In this document: positions 54,239 to 64,000 of the stretch, piece by piece
Position numbering within the stretch: the first letter of the stretch is position 1
Layout: each line of letters begins with the position of its first letter
NCBI RefSeq assembly: GCF_001654925.1
Contig: NZ_LXER01000040.1
Coordinates: forward strand, 186,001-250,000
DNA: 64,000 bases
Origin: Buttiauxella brennerae ATCC 51605
GTDB taxonomy: Bacteria; Pseudomonadota; Gammaproteobacteria; Enterobacterales; Enterobacteriaceae
Direction: 5' to 3'
Made by a program: the position numbers and the translations under genes
The notes under the pieces: model-generated
The model's input: only the letters and a program-made list of their open reading frames with translations
What the model was told of the DNA's origin: nothing
Database searches by the model: none

Positions 54239-54350
54239 CGTTTTCCGAGCAGGCTCGCACTCTGTCATTACCGGTATCAGTATTGTTAGTATGGTTTAAA
54301 TAAGCGATGGTAATTTGCTCATACTTTAGTCTGTTCAGGATGAGCAAATT

Positions 54351-54995
54351 ATGCCGGTGTTGATACGTGGGGATTCGAATATGATCGTAATGCCATTGTC
54401 TTATAGCCCTGCGGTGATCGATCGCTCCTTTGAAGTCGTTGATGAAATCACCCTCGCAGGAAAGCGGTTCCTGGTCATCTTTGATAAACAAACACCGCGC
54501 GCTGCAATTGTTAAAGCTGAAATCGAGGCAATTGATGGTGTTGCGCGTCATATTGCCGTGGCAATGTTGGAACTGGCCAATCAAAAAAGTATTGGCGATA
54601 ACGTCATCTCGGTTGAGCGATTTTGGGAAGAAACAGATCTGCTTCAAGTTGAGGGGGTCTGTGTGGATCGCCGCTATCAGGAGGCCGGTCTAGCTACTCG
54701 ATTATATGAAGCGTTAGTGATTAACTGCGGGATCATTCTGATGAGTGATAATACGCAGTACGAAGGTGGCAAGGCGTTATGGCAAAAGATTGCACGTGAA
54801 TCAAAAGTGTTGACTGTCTTTGTTCTTGATACCGATTGCGGCAGATTTTACCCGTATGACGGCACAAAAGTAATTTACGATGGCGCGAGTATTCCGGAAG
54901 ATAAAATCTGGAGTATCCACCCTGAATCATCACATTTTGGTGTGGTGCTTATCGCTGAAGATAAGAGAAAAATCGACAAACTTGCTTCCAGTTAA
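54351..54995 (+). CDS. GNAT-like acetyltransferase domain protein
   Basis: 214-residue protein I do not know by name. A GNAT acetyl-CoA site is suggested by VEGVCVDRRYQEAGLATRLYE (split around residues 100-120; the RxxGxA-like element is RYQEAGLA), and the segment NTQYEGGKALWQKIA resembles the following helix. ATG 54351 (AGGATGAG upstream) or ATG 54381 could be the start. It occupies the place where E. coli has yraHIJK/agaI, so it is probably an acquired gene. Confidence 0.65.
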   Translation: MPVLIRGDSNMIVMPLSYSPAVIDRSFEVVDEITLAGKRFLVIFDKQTPRAAIVKAEIEAIDGVARHIAVAMLELANQKSIGDNVISVERFWEETDLLQVEGVCVDRRYQEAGLATRLYEALVINCGIILMSDNTQYEGGKALWQKIARESKVLTVFVLDTDCGRFYPYDGTKVIYDGASIPEDKIWSIHPESSHFGVVLIAEDKRKIDKLASS

Positions 54996-55016
54996 AAACC
55001 CGCTTTCACGGGTTTT
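54995..55016. terminator. Terminator after the GNAT-like gene
   Basis: Stem AAAACCCG/CGGGTTTT with loop CTTTCA, overlapping the stop codon of the GNAT-like gene. The A-rich left side allows use from the minus strand too. Confidence 0.7.
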
Positions 55017-55032
55017 AGACAGATAACAAACC

Positions 55033-56173
<1,141 letters not shown>

Positions 56174-57328
56174 TCAGCCTTTCCACGGATGAATAACGAC
56201 ACCTTTCACAACACGGTTTACCGTGCCGCTTGCGGAAGGGGTATCAGGGGTAATGCCCGCTTTGACGGATTCCGTCAGCGCGAAAATCTGCGCATACATC
56301 AGGAAACAGAAAGCCTGTTCAACGTCGATGAAATCGCGGGAAGGTGGCAGCCAGATATGTGGCCCCGACTCGACTTCCGGGCAAGGTGACGAGCAGATAG
56401 CAACGACGCACAGGGCCTGTTGGTCGCGGCGCAACTCAGCCAGTAAATCAAGGTCGTACTGGCGGGTATACGGGTGGCTTGAAATCATGACCACCACGAG
56501 CGTTTCGTTGTTGATCAGTGATTTAGGGCCATGACGGAACCCGGTTGGCGAGTCATAAAATGCTGCCAGTTTTCCCGCTGTGAGTTCCAGAACTTTCAGT
56601 GCGGATTCACGCGCAACACCTTGCAAGCCGCCGCTGCCGAGGTAGACGACACGTTTGAAAGGCAAATCACCGAACACGCTTTCGCTTAAGTCACCTTGTG
56701 AAGCAATGATTTCTTCGCAGCGCTTAGCCACATCCTGGAAAGTGCTGCTGTTGATAACATCTGGTGCAAACACGGCCAGGCAGCTTGCCATCATGGTGGT
56801 GATACTGCTGGTCATGGCGAAGCCACGATCGTGCGTTTCCGGTGGCATCAGCAGCGCATGTGAATTACCGCTGGTCGCGGCGTTCTGGTACAGGCTGCCG
56901 GCTTCATTACAGGTAATGACCAAGTGATAGCACTCTTTGACGAGCTGGTTGACTAAATCGACCGCCGCCACACTTTCCGGGCTGTTGCCAGAGCGTGCAA
57001 AAGAAACCAGCAGCGTCGGTTCTTGCTCGGACAAGTAATCAAGCGGGTTGGTGACAAGGTCGGTGGTCGGTACGGCAACAAAGTTTTTCCCGGTGTGGCG
57101 CGATAGCCACGGCGTAATAATATCGCCAATAAATGCGGAGGTTCCTGCACCCGTCAGGATAATTTTTAGCGAGGTGTTTTGCAGCAAAGGATCAAGGAAT
57201 GCGTTGATACTGCTACGTTGATTACCGATATTTTTTAACGATCGGATCCAGCTTTCCGGCTGTTGGCGGATCTCTTTTTCAGTCCAGGTTAATGTGCCGG
57301 AAAGACAGGCAGATTGGGTTTCGCTCAT
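56174..57328 (-). CDS. agaS: Galactosamine-6-phosphate isomerase/deaminase AgaS
   Basis: 384-residue protein with two SIS sugar-isomerase domains (TGAGTSAFIGDIITPW; YLGSGGLQGVARESALK). It converts galactosamine-6-phosphate to tagatose-6-phosphate and ammonia. kbaY follows 12 bases downstream. The 303-base gap before it carries operators, so agaS-kbaY has its own promoter, as in E. coli. Confidence 0.95.
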   Translation of the reverse strand: MSETQSACLSGTLTWTEKEIRQQPESWIRSLKNIGNQRSSINAFLDPLLQNTSLKIILTGAGTSAFIGDIITPWLSRHTGKNFVAVPTTDLVTNPLDYLSEQEPTLLVSFARSGNSPESVAAVDLVNQLVKECYHLVITCNEAGSLYQNAATSGNSHALLMPPETHDRGFAMTSSITTMMASCLAVFAPDVINSSTFQDVAKRCEEIIASQGDLSESVFGDLPFKRVVYLGSGGLQGVARESALKVLELTAGKLAAFYDSPTGFRHGPKSLINNETLVVVMISSHPYTRQYDLDLLAELRRDQQALCVVAICSSPCPEVESGPHIWLPPSRDFIDVEQAFCFLMYAQIFALTESVKAGITPDTPSASGTVNRVVKGVVIHPWKG

Positions 57329-57631
57329 AACTCAGTCCTTAGCAGTGCAAGATCATCGGAAGTAGCACAAAGCAGTACAGGACAATCTTTCGTTTTGTTT
57401 CATTTACTCAACTTTATGCTTAAATAAAATCTATAGAAAAGAAAACGAAAGGTCAATGTAAGAAAAACAATAAAACGAAAAATGTGATCCGGAAAACGAT
57501 CTATTTTAGTTATTTTATTGATTTAAATGGTTATTTTTAAATAATGTATAGTTGAGGTTATTTTAAACGAAAGGAAAAGAAAGGTCTGTCGCGGGGCTGG
57601 CGACAGACAAAAGTGAGGAGCAACGAAAGTA
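57329..57631 (-). promoter_or_regulatory. agaS promoter region with AgaR-type operators
   Basis: Four copies of a CTTTCGTTTT-type motif: CTTTCGTTTTGTTTC (57387-57401), its complement GAAAACGAAAG (57441-57451), AAAACGAAAA (57472-57481) and AAACGAAAGGAAAAGAAAGG (57565-57584). The same motif surrounds the kbaZ-agaR promoters, which marks it as the AgaR site. No gene lies in this gap. Confidence 0.75.
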
Positions 57632-58765
57632 CTACAGGGGGAGAGCCTGGCCATTAATCCAGATATTTTGAAGACCTAACTGGGAATTAAGCGCAATCAT
57701 ATTGGCGCGTTTTCCCACCACCAGCGAACCCAGATCGTTATCTAAACCGAGCATTTTTGCGGGGTGCAGCGACGCCATGTGAATGGCATCTTCGGCAGAA
57801 ACGCCCACGTTATCCACCAGGTTTCGCACCGCGGCATCAAGCGAAAGGGTGCTTCCGGCAAGCCCGCCACTTTCGGTGCGCACAATTCCCTCGCGCATTG
57901 TTACCGGGTGGCCACAAATTGAATAATCACCATCTGGCATTCCTGCGGCGCTCATGGCATCGGTAATCAGCAGAACGCGGGGTTTCGCGCAGCGACAACA
58001 GATATTCATGACTGCAGGGTGAACGTGATGCTCGTCGGCAATCAGTTCCAGCCAGGCCCGTTTATCGCTTAAACCGGCTCCGACCATACCAGGATTACGG
58101 TGATGCAAGCCTGTCATGCCGTTAAAGCAGTGCACCAGTCCGTCGGCCCCGGCATCAAATGCCTCAAGGGTTTGCTCGTAACTGGCGGCACTGTGGCCAA
58201 GCATGACCCGTATATCCCGGCTTTTAAGATGCCTGATGGTTTCCAGCGCCGTGGGTTTTTCCGGGGCCAGCGCCACCACCCGCAAGGTGTTTTGCGACAC
58301 CTCAATTAAATGGTCCAGCTCAGCGATATTCAGCTCGCGGAACAACTCTGGCGGATGAGCGCCTTTGTTCTGTGGCGTAAAGTATGGCCCTTCGAGATAA
58401 CTGCCCAGCACGGTTGAACCAGGCCCGCCGTGATAAAAGCGTTCTGCGATCCGCCGCAATGCGCGTTCAATGTTGGCAAGCGGTGCCGTGACGGTGGTGG
58501 GCAGCCAGCCGCCCACACCTTCGCGTGCCTTGTGCATCGCAAGCCGTGCAAGGACGCCAGGATCGTCGTCCATCACATCAACCCCGTCACCGCCGTGAAC
58601 GTGAATATCAATGTATGCGGGGCACAACAGTTCAGCATCACGGGCCATCGTTCCTGAAGGGATAGGTTCGATGGCGACAATCGTTTCGTTATCAATCCGT
58701 AACTGGTGATCGTCCAGCCAGCCTTGTTCGGTGAGAACGCGCCTGGCTCGCAGCAGCGTGGTCAT
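57632..58765 (-). CDS. agaA: N-acetylgalactosamine-6-phosphate deacetylase AgaA
   Basis: 377-residue NagA-like amidohydrolase that removes acetate from GalNAc-6-phosphate. HxH metal motif DIHVHGGDGVD, the YLEGPYF glutamate, histidines in LGHSAA and LVHCFNGM, and the catalytic aspartate in LITDAMSAAG are all visible. Its start overlaps agaF (ATGA). Confidence 0.94.
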   Translation of the reverse strand: MTTLLRARRVLTEQGWLDDHQLRIDNETIVAIEPIPSGTMARDAELLCPAYIDIHVHGGDGVDVMDDDPGVLARLAMHKAREGVGGWLPTTVTAPLANIERALRRIAERFYHGGPGSTVLGSYLEGPYFTPQNKGAHPPELFRELNIAELDHLIEVSQNTLRVVALAPEKPTALETIRHLKSRDIRVMLGHSAASYEQTLEAFDAGADGLVHCFNGMTGLHHRNPGMVGAGLSDKRAWLELIADEHHVHPAVMNICCRCAKPRVLLITDAMSAAGMPDGDYSICGHPVTMREGIVRTESGGLAGSTLSLDAAVRNLVDNVGVSAEDAIHMASLHPAKMLGLDNDLGSLVVGKRANMIALNSQLGLQNIWINGQALPL

Positions 58766-59196
58766 ATTCCTTCCTCGACCGCCTCAGCTTCGCGATAACG
58801 CCCCATTTCATCGACCAGGCTGGTTAACCCGCGATGGCCACATTCCAGCGCCTGAAGGCGGAATTCTTTACTGCTCAGACCGTCGCGTTCCAGTACCATT
58901 TCCAGAAGTAGTTGCAGGTTGATACCCGTAATGACTTCACGGCCCGGCTGTTCTAATGCCATGGTGGAAGCGACGCGGAACGGGGTGCCACCGAGCAAAT
59001 CAGTTAAAAACACCAGCCCTTCACTGTCATCTAATGCGCCAATAGCCTGTTCAAATTGCGAAGTGAGCAGCGCCGTAGAAGAGGTTTCTGGAAAGTCGAT
59101 GGCGATAAACTGCTCTTGCTCACCAAGAATCTGTTTCATCGCTTTTTCCAGCCCGGAGGCAAAACCACCGTGGCCACTTAAAATAATACTTAACAT
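58762..59196 (-). CDS. agaF: PTS system GalNAc-specific EIIA component AgaF
   Basis: 144-residue mannose-family EIIA. Phosphorylated residue His9 in LSGHGGFASGL; LTDLLGGTPFRVAS is the usual second landmark. Passes phosphate from HPr to AgaV. Confidence 0.94.
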   Translation of the reverse strand: MLSIILSGHGGFASGLEKAMKQILGEQEQFIAIDFPETSSTALLTSQFEQAIGALDDSEGLVFLTDLLGGTPFRVASTMALEQPGREVITGINLQLLLEMVLERDGLSSKEFRLQALECGHRGLTSLVDEMGRYREAEAVEEGI

Positions 59197-59225
59197 ATTG
59201 TTTTATCTCGCTTACAGGATGCCAC

Positions 59226-60101
59226 TTACAGGAAGTGGGCAAACTTCCCGACAACACTCAGAATGACGGTGATACCGATAAGACGCAGCGGGCTCCAGCC
59301 ACGGCGCACCAGCGCATACATACATAAGGTATAAACCAGTGGCAAAAAGGCCGGCATCAGTTTATCGATAACGTCCGTTTGCAGTTTCACCACCGCATCA
59401 CCCGCGGTAATTTCAAGCGTAGTGGCCAGGCGAACATAGGTGGCGACCAGCGCCCCAATCACTGTCATGCCCACAATCGATGCGGCATGTCCCACTTTGC
59501 GAGTGTTGGCTTTGATAAGCGGGATGGCGGCCACACCCATGCGGTAAGCGTAATGCGCAAGACCGAAACGCAGGCCGAGATGCACCACGTTAAACAGCAC
59601 GATGAAGATAACCGCGCCGAGTATTGAACCCTGTAACGCAAGGCTTGCCCCGATACCGCCACAAATAGGCAGCAAGGTCAGCCAGAACATCGCATCGCCA
59701 ATCCCGCCCAGTGGTGCGCCGACGGCAATTTTTGTGCTCTGAATACTGTTCACATCCTGCTTTGAACGCTCCATCGCCAGAATAATGCCGATAACGAAGG
59801 TCACCAGGAACGGGTGCGTGTTGAAGAACCCCATGTGGCCTTTCATGGCTCGCGCCAGGTCGCTTTTATTGGTATGGATTTTTTTGAGTGCGGGTAGCAG
59901 GCCATATAGCCAACCGGACCCCTGCATACGTTCATAGTTGAATGATGCTTGTAATAGCATGGAGCGCCATGCCACGCGATTGATGTCTTTTCTGGTTAAC
60001 TCTACACCGATGCTCTGGTCTTCATAGATGTTGTCATTGCCGTTAGTCAGGGAGGTTTCCGTAACGTCTGTATCTGGCAAAGTCTGGATATTAGATGCCA
60101 T
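59226..60101 (-). CDS. agaE: PTS system GalNAc-specific EIID component AgaE
   Basis: 291-residue membrane component of the mannose family. N-terminal polar part, family motif LQASFNYERMQGSGW, MKGHMGFFNTHPFL and several C-terminal hydrophobic segments. ATG 60101 is preceded by AGAGGA and overlaps the end of agaW. Confidence 0.94.
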   Translation of the reverse strand: MASNIQTLPDTDVTETSLTNGNDNIYEDQSIGVELTRKDINRVAWRSMLLQASFNYERMQGSGWLYGLLPALKKIHTNKSDLARAMKGHMGFFNTHPFLVTFVIGIILAMERSKQDVNSIQSTKIAVGAPLGGIGDAMFWLTLLPICGGIGASLALQGSILGAVIFIVLFNVVHLGLRFGLAHYAYRMGVAAIPLIKANTRKVGHAASIVGMTVIGALVATYVRLATTLEITAGDAVVKLQTDVIDKLMPAFLPLVYTLCMYALVRRGWSPLRLIGITVILSVVGKFAHFL

Positions 60102-60873
60102 CTTCAAATTCCTCTTTCTGAGCGCTGGAAGGTTGCTGTGGAGCCGGGTCTTTGCGTAAGAAATCAATTAGCGCCATTGCTAATGCGGCAGCGGCAATCG
60201 CCAACACCGGCAGTTTTAGCCAGGCAGCAGCCACAAAGCCGAGAATGAAATAGGGGATATAAATGTTTTTCATCATGATTTTCAGCAGCACGGCAAAACC
60301 GATGGCTGGCATGATGCCGCCTGCCACACCCAGGCCGTCAATTAAGCGGGTGGGTAAAACATCGATCGCGGTTTTGGCATGTTCCGCACCAAAATAGATG
60401 GGCAAAAACGCGCACAAGAAATAGAACGTGCCGAGGGCCAGAAGGGCTAGATAGTTAACGCGTTCAATGCCATCCGTATCAGCTTGTGCCGCCATTTGGT
60501 CGCAGCGGGCCATTACACCGGACATAATAGAGAACAGGAAGGTAATCCCCATTTGTACCGCAACGGCAAATGGCACTGCTACGCCGACGGCAACTTCAGG
60601 TTTCACGCCAGTGGTAATAGCAAAAGTAGTGCCGACAATGGTCCCGATAATCACGTTTGGTGGCTGCGCACCAGCCAGAGGTGCAAGCCCCATCCAGACC
60701 AGTTCCAGCGTACCGCCACACAAAATACCGGTATGAAGGTCACCCAGAATCAAGCCAACCAGCGGCCCTAATACCACAGGGCGGTGCATGTGCGTCAGGC
60801 CGTTGAACATATCCAGTCCGGCAATAAAGGCCAGAATACCCAACGCTAATGCCTGTAATAAGCTAATTTCCAT
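60091..60873 (-). CDS. agaW: PTS system GalNAc-specific EIIC component AgaW
   Basis: 260-residue sugar-translocating channel of the mannose family. Begins MEISLLQALALG; LIGG-type motifs (GPLVGLILGDLHTGILCGGTLELVWMG in two blocks) are conserved. ATG 60873 (GAGGTATTTTCT upstream) is chosen over a longer upstream frame that runs into agaV. Start lies 10 bases after agaV. Confidence 0.94.
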   Translation of the reverse strand: MEISLLQALALGILAFIAGLDMFNGLTHMHRPVVLGPLVGLILGDLHTGILCGGTLELVWMGLAPLAGAQPPNVIIGTIVGTTFAITTGVKPEVAVGVAVPFAVAVQMGITFLFSIMSGVMARCDQMAAQADTDGIERVNYLALLALGTFYFLCAFLPIYFGAEHAKTAIDVLPTRLIDGLGVAGGIMPAIGFAVLLKIMMKNIYIPYFILGFVAAAWLKLPVLAIAAAALAMALIDFLRKDPAPQQPSSAQKEEFEDGI

Positions 60874-60883
60874 AGAAAATACC

Positions 60884-61357
60884 TCAAAGGAGTTTGTAGA
60901 GATCCTGAGCGGATTCCGTCGGCACACCCTGAACAAAACATTCTACTCCGGCCTTTTGCAGGCCATTAAAAGCAGCAATATCCTGGTCATCCACAGAGAC
61001 GGTTTTCGCGATTTGTTGTTTGCCTTCTGCGTAGTGCATGTTGCCGACGTTAATCCGCTTCACAGGCACATCGCCTTTCACTAACGTCAGGAAATCGTCC
61101 GGGTTTTTACAAACCAGCAAGATTTTCTGGCGATCGGTTGCACGGTGAATATTGTCGATAACTTTTTGCAGCGACCAGAAACGCACGGCGATCCCTTCAG
61201 CCAGAACCATCTCCATCAGGTTTTGCTGTACCGAGTCTTCTGCAACTTCATCATTGGCAACGAGGACAAGGTTTGCCCCGGCAAAACCTACCCATTGAAC
61301 GCCAACCTGGCCGTGGATCAGTCGCTCATCAATGCGGCTCAATACAATGTTTGGCAT
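60884..61357 (-). CDS. agaV: PTS system GalNAc-specific EIIB component AgaV
   Basis: 157-residue mannose-family EIIB. Active-site His15 in RIDERLIHGQVGVQW transfers phosphate to GalNAc at AgaW/AgaE. Second gene of the kbaZ operon, 26 bases after kbaZ. Confidence 0.95.
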   Translation of the reverse strand: MPNIVLSRIDERLIHGQVGVQWVGFAGANLVLVANDEVAEDSVQQNLMEMVLAEGIAVRFWSLQKVIDNIHRATDRQKILLVCKNPDDFLTLVKGDVPVKRINVGNMHYAEGKQQIAKTVSVDDQDIAAFNGLQKAGVECFVQGVPTESAQDLYKLL

Positions 61358-61383
61358 GTTATTTTCCTCTTATTATTTTGGGT

Positions 61384-62676
61384 TTAGTTTGATGACTGTG
61401 AGCCCAGACAGGCGGCATGGTACTGGCGCAACACGTCCTGGATATGGTCGATAATCAGTTCATGAGGTGTGGCTGCAATTTTTCCTTCACGGACCTTAAC
61501 GTATTGAAGTGGCAGATACTGACTGATCAATGGCAAAGGAATAGATTCACCAGCCAAATTCGCAACAAGCTTTGAATACGATTCATCAATGTCATGATCC
61601 GGCCAGTAATAACGCACTCGATCCGAGTAGCTGTAGCCGCGGGCCAGTCGGCGGTCGCTGTCATTGCCGTGATAATGGTGTTTCCAGTATTCAGGGTGTT
61701 CGAGCATCACACTTTCAAGCACTTCACGCAGTCCAGAGCATTTGTGTGCCGGGCGTAATTCACGCTCGATGGCGGCCAGTGAAAACAGCGCTTCACGCAG
61801 TGCAAAGGTCAGTGCCGGGCCGACTTTCAAAATCGCAAAGTGGTTCTGCACCAGTTGCTGTAAGGCTTGTGGCGTCTGGTAATCGGTGGAGTGCGCTTCA
61901 AACACCATGGTGTCGAAAGCTTCAATCATCTGGCTTAAGAACAGTGATTTCTCAGGTTGGTAATCAATGACCTGCGTGTGATCGAATTCGACACCTGGCT
62001 GGACAACCAGCCCGATAATGCGTGGCCACAAATCGTTCAAACCTTGTAATTCAAAAGCATGACGATGGGCTTCAAGTGTGGCTTTGGCAGCCTGTGGCGT
62101 AGTGACGGCAAGTTCCGCCAGCGTTTCGTGTGCGCCGCCAGGGACCGGCACTTCGGTGCCGATAACGTAAACCAAATCAGAAGAGCCAAATTTCTCGATG
62201 CAGGTTTGCTCGGCGATTTTGGCCAGACGGGCTGCACGCATGGCAACAAGGGAATCGGTCAGCGGAACCAGGTCATCTGCACAAGACATGCTGCAATCGA
62301 GGTGGATCTTTTTGAAACCCGCAGCGACATAGCAACGAATCAGCTCATCAGCATGATTCATGGCTTCTTCGGCGGGCAGTGTTTGCCAGCGGTTTGGGCC
62401 AAGGTGATCGCCACCCAGAATGAGTTGCTCACGTGGGAAGTGGTACTTGTCGGCCATTTGCTGCGCAAAGCCACGGAAATCTTCCGGTGTCATGCCGGTG
62501 TAGCCACCGTTCTGGTCAACCTGGTTGGATGTCGCTTCTATTAATAAGAGAGATTTTGTATCCCGCCCATGGCGCATTGCCGCTTCGAGAACCAGCGGGT
62601 GAGCAGAACAAACGGCAAAAATGCCACATCGTGAATCCTGTTTATGGTCGGCCACAAACTCGGTTAAATGTTTCAC
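61384..62676 (-). CDS. kbaZ: Tagatose-1,6-bisphosphate aldolase accessory subunit KbaZ (AgaZ)
   Basis: 430-residue non-catalytic partner that stabilises KbaY (GatZ/KbaZ family; [14 protein letters not shown] and [12 protein letters not shown] conserved). A GTG start at 62676 with the strong site GGAGAGGAAA fits the family start (KHLTEFV); the frame continues 49 codons upstream into operator sequence, which I exclude. First gene of the long aga operon. Confidence 0.94.
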   Translation of the reverse strand: MKHLTEFVADHKQDSRCGIFAVCSAHPLVLEAAMRHGRDTKSLLLIEATSNQVDQNGGYTGMTPEDFRGFAQQMADKYHFPREQLILGGDHLGPNRWQTLPAEEAMNHADELIRCYVAAGFKKIHLDCSMSCADDLVPLTDSLVAMRAARLAKIAEQTCIEKFGSSDLVYVIGTEVPVPGGAHETLAELAVTTPQAAKATLEAHRHAFELQGLNDLWPRIIGLVVQPGVEFDHTQVIDYQPEKSLFLSQMIEAFDTMVFEAHSTDYQTPQALQQLVQNHFAILKVGPALTFALREALFSLAAIERELRPAHKCSGLREVLESVMLEHPEYWKHHYHGNDSDRRLARGYSYSDRVRYYWPDHDIDESYSKLVANLAGESIPLPLISQYLPLQYVKVREGKIAATPHELIIDHIQDVLRQYHAACLGSQSSN

Positions 62677-62927
62677 TTTCCTCTCCGTATGGGTTGGGTG
62701 TTGGCTTGTCTTTCGATTTGTTTCATTTAATAGTGGTGTATCGTGCGATAAAAACAAAACGAAAGATAATAGAATTGAGATCTGTTTCGCAAAAGAAACA
62801 TAATGAAAGCATATTTGACACAATCACAAGGAATGCAGCACGCGATGTAAAGTCTTGCTTTCCGCGAAAAGAAAGGTGTTAATAGGCGAAGTGAAATGAA
62901 ACGAAAGGTTTTATGAAAGGATCATTT
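62677..62927. promoter_or_regulatory. kbaZ-agaR divergent promoter region with AgaR operators
   Basis: 251 bases with repeated AgaR-type boxes: CTTTCGATTTGTTTC (62710-62724), AAAACAAAACGAAAG (62751-62765), a GTTTCGCAAAAGAAAC palindrome (62784-62799), CCGCGAAAAGAAAGG (62862-62876) and GAAATGAAACGAAAG (62893-62907). Repression by AgaR, relieved by an amino-sugar phosphate, is expected from the E. coli system. Confidence 0.8.
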
Positions 62928-63740
62928 ATGAATAATACTGACGCAGCAACGGACAAGCGTGTTACAGGTACAAGTGAAAGGCGTGAGCAGATCATCCAGC
63001 GCCTTCGTCAACAAGGAAGCGTACAGGTTAATGATCTCTCATCATTCTTTGGTGTTTCGACGGTGACGATCCGTAACGATCTGGCTTTTCTTGAAAAGCA
63101 GGGTGTGGCGGTGCGTGCCTACGGCGGGGCTTTGGTTTGCGATTCGGGCACGGCAGCGGTTGAACCGACCGTTGAGGATAAAAGTTCGCTAAATACGTCG
63201 TTGAAACGCAGCATTGCGCGTGAGGCGGCAGATCTCATTAAGCCTGGCCATCGTGTCATTCTTGACTCAGGCACCACCACTTATGAGATTGCGCGCCATA
63301 TGCGCAACCATAAGGAAGTGATTGCGATGACCAACGGCATAAACGTGGCCAATGCATTGCTTGAGGCCGAAGGTGTGGAATTGCTGATGACCGGAGGGCA
63401 TCTGCGCCGCCAGTCGCTGTCATTCTATGGCGACCAGGCCGATCAATCACTGCAAAACTATCACTTCGACATGCTGTTCCTCGGCGTGGATGCTATTGAT
63501 CTTGAGCGTGGTGTCAGCACCCATAACGAAGATGAAGCGCGTCTAAACCGCCGGATGTGTGAAGTGGCTGAACGTATTATTGTGGTCACGGATTCGAGTA
63601 AATTTAACCGCTCCAGCCTGCATAAGATCATTGATACTCAACGAATTCATATGGTTATCACCGATGCAGGTATTCCTGAAGAGAGCCTGAACGGGCTGCG
63701 TAAAGGTGGCATTGAAGTGGTTTTGGTGGGCGATGCCTGA
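62928..63740 (+). CDS. agaR: DeoR-family repressor of the aga genes, AgaR
   Basis: 270-residue repressor: DeoR winged HTH at about residues 20-75 ([30 protein letters not shown]) and a phosphosugar-sensing domain ([33 protein letters not shown]). ATG 62928 (AAGGATCATTT upstream) matches the E. coli start better than ATG 62913. Divergent from the operon it controls. Confidence 0.95.
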   Translation: MNNTDAATDKRVTGTSERREQIIQRLRQQGSVQVNDLSSFFGVSTVTIRNDLAFLEKQGVAVRAYGGALVCDSGTAAVEPTVEDKSSLNTSLKRSIAREAADLIKPGHRVILDSGTTTYEIARHMRNHKEVIAMTNGINVANALLEAEGVELLMTGGHLRRQSLSFYGDQADQSLQNYHFDMLFLGVDAIDLERGVSTHNEDEARLNRRMCEVAERIIVVTDSSKFNRSSLHKIIDTQRIHMVITDAGIPEESLNGLRKGGIEVVLVGDA

Positions 63741-63785
63741 TTGTAGAAGCGGTGGATGCTTGCGCTTATCTACCCTACAACGAGG

Positions 63786-63812
63786 GTTCTCCCGCCAATG
63801 TGGCGGGAGAAC
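63786..63812. terminator. Hairpin between agaR and the next gene
   Basis: Perfect 12-base stem GTTCTCCCGCCA/TGGCGGGAGAAC (63786-63797, 63801-63812) with an ATG loop. TGGCGGGAGAAA is repeated just after, then AATTTG. Likely 3' end of agaR and of the convergent gene, though the T run is weak. Confidence 0.5.
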
Positions 63813-63843
63813 TGGCGGGAGAAATTTGTACTGGTTTTTTCTC

Positions 63844-64000
63844 TTACCCTGCCGCTAATTTATATCCCCGCAAACGACTCACGCTCAGCGCAATGGCTAA
63901 TACCGTTGCGATAACCGCCAGCCACAGGCTGATATGTATGGCGCTGCTCTGCGCATAAATCGTCATCATCACACCGACAAACGCGGCCCCCAGACACTGG
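63844..64000 (-). CDS. C-terminal part of a membrane transporter-like protein (runs off the window)
   Basis: The minus-strand frame from the window edge to the TAA at 63844-63846 reads about 51 residues with two hydrophobic segments (GAAFVGVMMTIYAQSSA; SLWLAVIATVLAIALSV) and a basic tail (RLRGYKLAAG). This looks like the last helices of a major-facilitator-type transporter. Too little is present to name it. Confidence 0.55.
   Translation of the reverse strand, partial: QCLGAAFVGVMMTIYAQSSAIHISLWLAVIATVLAIALSVSRLRGYKLAAG

Noticed and set aside
63752-63958. 68-codon plus-strand frame after agaR
   Set aside because: It crosses a hairpin and lies antisense to a hydrophobic transporter-like C-terminus that is the better reading.

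Overview
The window reads as chromosomal DNA of a member of the Enterobacteriaceae. Many proteins are close to their Escherichia coli counterparts as I remember them (TamA, TamB, Ppa, Fbp, Mpl, PmbA, LpoA, RsmI, the Aga proteins), and ERIC repeats, an enterobacterial hallmark, are present. The genus cannot be fixed from this evidence; a Kluyvera/Buttiauxella/Enterobacter-like organism would fit. No rRNA, tRNA, CRISPR array or intact transposon was seen.

Left third (1-19.9 kb): core genes in nearly E. coli order. They are msrA (minus), tamA-tamB-ytfP, ppa (minus), the ytfQ-ytfR-ytfT-yjfF galactofuranose ABC transporter, a chemoreceptor with a sigma-28 promoter, fbp (minus), mpl, darP (minus), pmbA, cybC and a small periplasmic protein with an internal duplication. 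An ERIC element forms the end of the chemoreceptor gene.

Accessory block 1 (19.9-32.3 kb): a YafQ/DinJ-like toxin-antitoxin pair, then a complete biotin-independent malonate decarboxylase operon mdcABCDEFGH interrupted by an ERIC element. Convergent mdcR follows, and divergent from mdcR lies a TRAP transporter (DctP/Q/M type).

Accessory block 2 (32.3-39.8 kb): two regulators (LuxR type and Crp-like) and a chaperone-usher fimbrial operon (two pilins, chaperone, usher, tip adhesin). A terminator lies after the pilins, and related palindromes lie upstream of both the Crp-like gene and the pilin genes. A short SfsB/Ner-like regulator and an 0.8 kb non-coding, hairpin-rich stretch follow.

Accessory block 3 (40.9-49.6 kb): the most unusual locus. 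A PRD-only protein, a small 'SFCGS' cysteine protein, a DUF4312 protein and two membrane proteins (DUF4311, DUF4310) are co-directional with an amidohydrolase/deacetylase, a DgaE-type PLP ammonia lyase, a DgaF-type aldolase, a lactonase and a BglG/MtlR-type PTS-responsive activator. The enzymes predict catabolism of a phosphorylated amino-sugar acid to pyruvate and glyceraldehyde-3-phosphate. No recognisable PTS EII or ABC transporter is present, so the DUF proteins are candidates for an undescribed uptake system, possibly a phosphorylating one.

Right part (49.7-64 kb): dolP, diaA, yraN and lpoA (minus) with divergent rsmI, a GNAT-like gene, and the GalNAc catabolic cluster agaR / kbaZ-agaV-agaW-agaE-agaF-agaA / agaS-kbaY. 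Relative to E. coli as I remember it, agaBCDI and yraHIJK are missing. The 3' end of kbaY runs into the C-terminal remnant of another gene, which looks like a deletion scar. AgaR-type operator repeats stand in front of agaS and between kbaZ and agaR. The window joins two regions that are far apart in E. coli (msrA-cybC and rsmI-aga).
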